The position numbers and the translations under genes were made by a program. Positions 62,984-64,000 of a DNA stretch of 64,000 nt are shown here, piece by piece (position 1 is the stretch's first letter; the number at the start of each line of letters is the position of its first letter). Source of the DNA: Vreelandella alkaliphila (GTDB taxonomy: Bacteria > Pseudomonadota > Gammaproteobacteria > Pseudomonadales > Halomonadaceae); NCBI RefSeq assembly GCF_016107625.1, contig NZ_JABASV010000007.1, positions 124,001 to 188,000 on the forward strand, read 5' to 3'. The notes beneath the pieces are model-generated. The model was given only the letters and a program-made list of their open reading frames with translations. It was not told where the DNA came from and did no database searches.

Positions 62984-64000
62984 CTATTCCCCTGTAAGCT
63001 GCGAAGAGTTACTTAGAGTTGACTCCTTAGGGGCTGCTGGCAGCTCTAGGGTTAAGCATGCGCCACCTAGCGTTTTAGCGTCTTCCACCCAAAGCCTTCC
63101 ACCAATGTGAGCAATAATGCCTCGACTGATAGGTAAGCCAAGGCCGCTACCTTTGGGGCGCCCGCGTGGTGTCTCACCGCTTTGCTGTATTTGATGAAAT
63201 TTCTCAAATACGCGCTCACGCTCGTCAGCGCTGATACCTGGGCCGTTATCTTCAACGCTTAAACGAAAATGATTACGGTGCCGATAAAGTGCCAGCCGCA
63301 CTTGAGGCTGCTGGCGGTCAGCAAATTTACTGGCGTTATCGAGCAGGTTAATAATGACTTGCTCCAAGCGGTCTTGGTCACCGACCACCATGGCGGGGTC
63401 AGCCGCTAAACTGATATCGAGGGTAATACCTCGATCTTCATGTAAGCGGGCAACTGCATCGATGCTCTGCCTCGCTAGGGCTGCTAGGTCGAGGGTGACA
63501 GGATGAAGCGTCAAGCGACCGCTCTCTAAGCGCGCAAGGTCAAGAATTTCCTCGATTAAACGCGAAAGACGCTGGCTCTCATGGACAATAACGCCCAGAA
63601 AATGTTGGCGTTTTTCATCGGGTAATTGATCACTATCGCGTAATATTTCGGCAAACGCGCGTATCGAGGTTAGCGGGGTTCGAAGCTCATGACTTACCAT
63701 AGCGACAAACTCGTCCTTCAGGCGGTCAAGCTCGCGCAGCTGTTCATTGGCACTGCGTAGCTCGTCACTTACGGCGACTAATTCTTGTGATTTTTGCTCT
63801 AGTCGACGGTTGTACTCCAGGGTTTGTGACGTGGTGTCTAAAATACTCAAAATCGACTCAAGATCCAGTGCTTCTCCGCGTACCACTGAATTGATTAGTA
63901 CGCGCGCTGATGCACTGCCAAGAGAGCCTGCTAGCGCCTGCTCTGAACGGGTAATTAGATCGGCCGTTGCCGGTTCGTCTGAGCGGTAGTCGCTTTTATT
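62984..64000 (-). CDS. CbrA-like symporter/sensor kinase, C-terminal part (partial)
   Basis: The frame is open to the window end, so only the last 338 residues are present. Visible parts: SEQALAGSLGSASARVLINS (STAC/linker region of CbrA-like proteins), a coiled coil, the H box MVSHELRTPLTSIRAF, the N box NLLDNASKF, and ATP-binding G boxes DNGPGIS and GSGLGLPIS. CbrA-like proteins join a sodium/solute symporter to a histidine kinase and control carbon and nitrogen use. The symporter half is off the window, so the name is inferred from the linker. Confidence 0.75.
   Translation of the reverse strand, partial: NKSDYRSDEPATADLITRSEQALAGSLGSASARVLINSVVRGEALDLESILSILDTTSQTLEYNRRLEQKSQELVAVSDELRSANEQLRELDRLKDEFVAMVSHELRTPLTSIRAFAEILRDSDQLPDEKRQHFLGVIVHESQRLSRLIEEILDLARLESGRLTLHPVTLDLAALARQSIDAVARLHEDRGITLDISLAADPAMVVGDQDRLEQVIINLLDNASKFADRQQPQVRLALYRHRNHFRLSVEDNGPGISADERERVFEKFHQIQQSGETPRGRPKGSGLGLPISRGIIAHIGGRLWVEDAKTLGGACLTLELPAAPKESTLSNSSQLTGE

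Overview
The window looks like a chromosomal segment of a halophilic gammaproteobacterium of the Halomonas/Halomonadaceae type. This is inferred from gene content and order: dusB-fis, accB-accC, prmA, groES-groEL behind a sigma-32-like promoter, a FabI-like reductase with a MaoC-Pta fusion and acetate kinase, PPi-type phosphofructokinase, a CbrA-like symporter/kinase, and several cation transporters. No rRNA was seen; there is one tRNA, tRNA-Leu(UAG), at 41828-41912 on the minus strand.

Left chromosomal part (1-17044): the end of an Xre/MbcA/ParS-type antitoxin and its RES toxin; mntR; a CPA2 cation/proton antiporter with a small K+-channel protein; an MFS transporter behind a large palindrome; the fabI-like/maoC-pta/ackA operon; a Na+/H+ antiporter; trmJ; groES-groEL; fxsA; an SDR reductase; and two unassigned envelope or membrane proteins.

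Middle part (17045-41844): a genomic island of about 24.8 kb integrated at the 3' end of tRNA-Leu. It is bounded by a 21-bp exact direct repeat, and a tyrosine integrase gene lies next to the tRNA. A 15-bp motif repeated just inside both ends looks like an integrase arm-type site. The left half is a defence-like five-gene operon: MmeI-like DNA methyltransferase without a recognisable nuclease motif, DEAD/DEAH helicase, GIY-YIG nuclease with LGLL motif repeats, Cys/Gly-rich zinc-finger protein, and Mrr endonuclease. Then come two small membrane proteins, RmuC, an unknown protein, a HUH/Gp2-like replication protein, a serine recombinase and another membrane protein. About 5 kb (34.3-39.5 kb) is coding-poor and rich in DNA structure: hairpin clusters, a 1-kb element with 36-bp perfect inverted repeats and internal 60-63 bp repeats, and an array of AAACGTCACA repeats in front of an Xre-like regulator.

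Right chromosomal part (41845-64000): comF, srkA, a secreted protein, folE, a succinate-semialdehyde dehydrogenase, purH, fis-dusB, prmA, accC-accB, dsbD, ppa, a PP2C/Ser-Thr kinase fusion whose catalytic motifs look degenerate, a PPi-type phosphofructokinase, rnt, argG, an HlyU-like protein, a DUF294 nucleotidyltransferase-like protein, and the C-terminal part of a CbrA-like sensor kinase running off the window.

The best candidate for an undescribed system is the methyltransferase-helicase-GIY-YIG operon with its attached zinc-finger and Mrr genes. The second is the structured non-coding part of the island. All family assignments come from reading motifs; no database search was possible.
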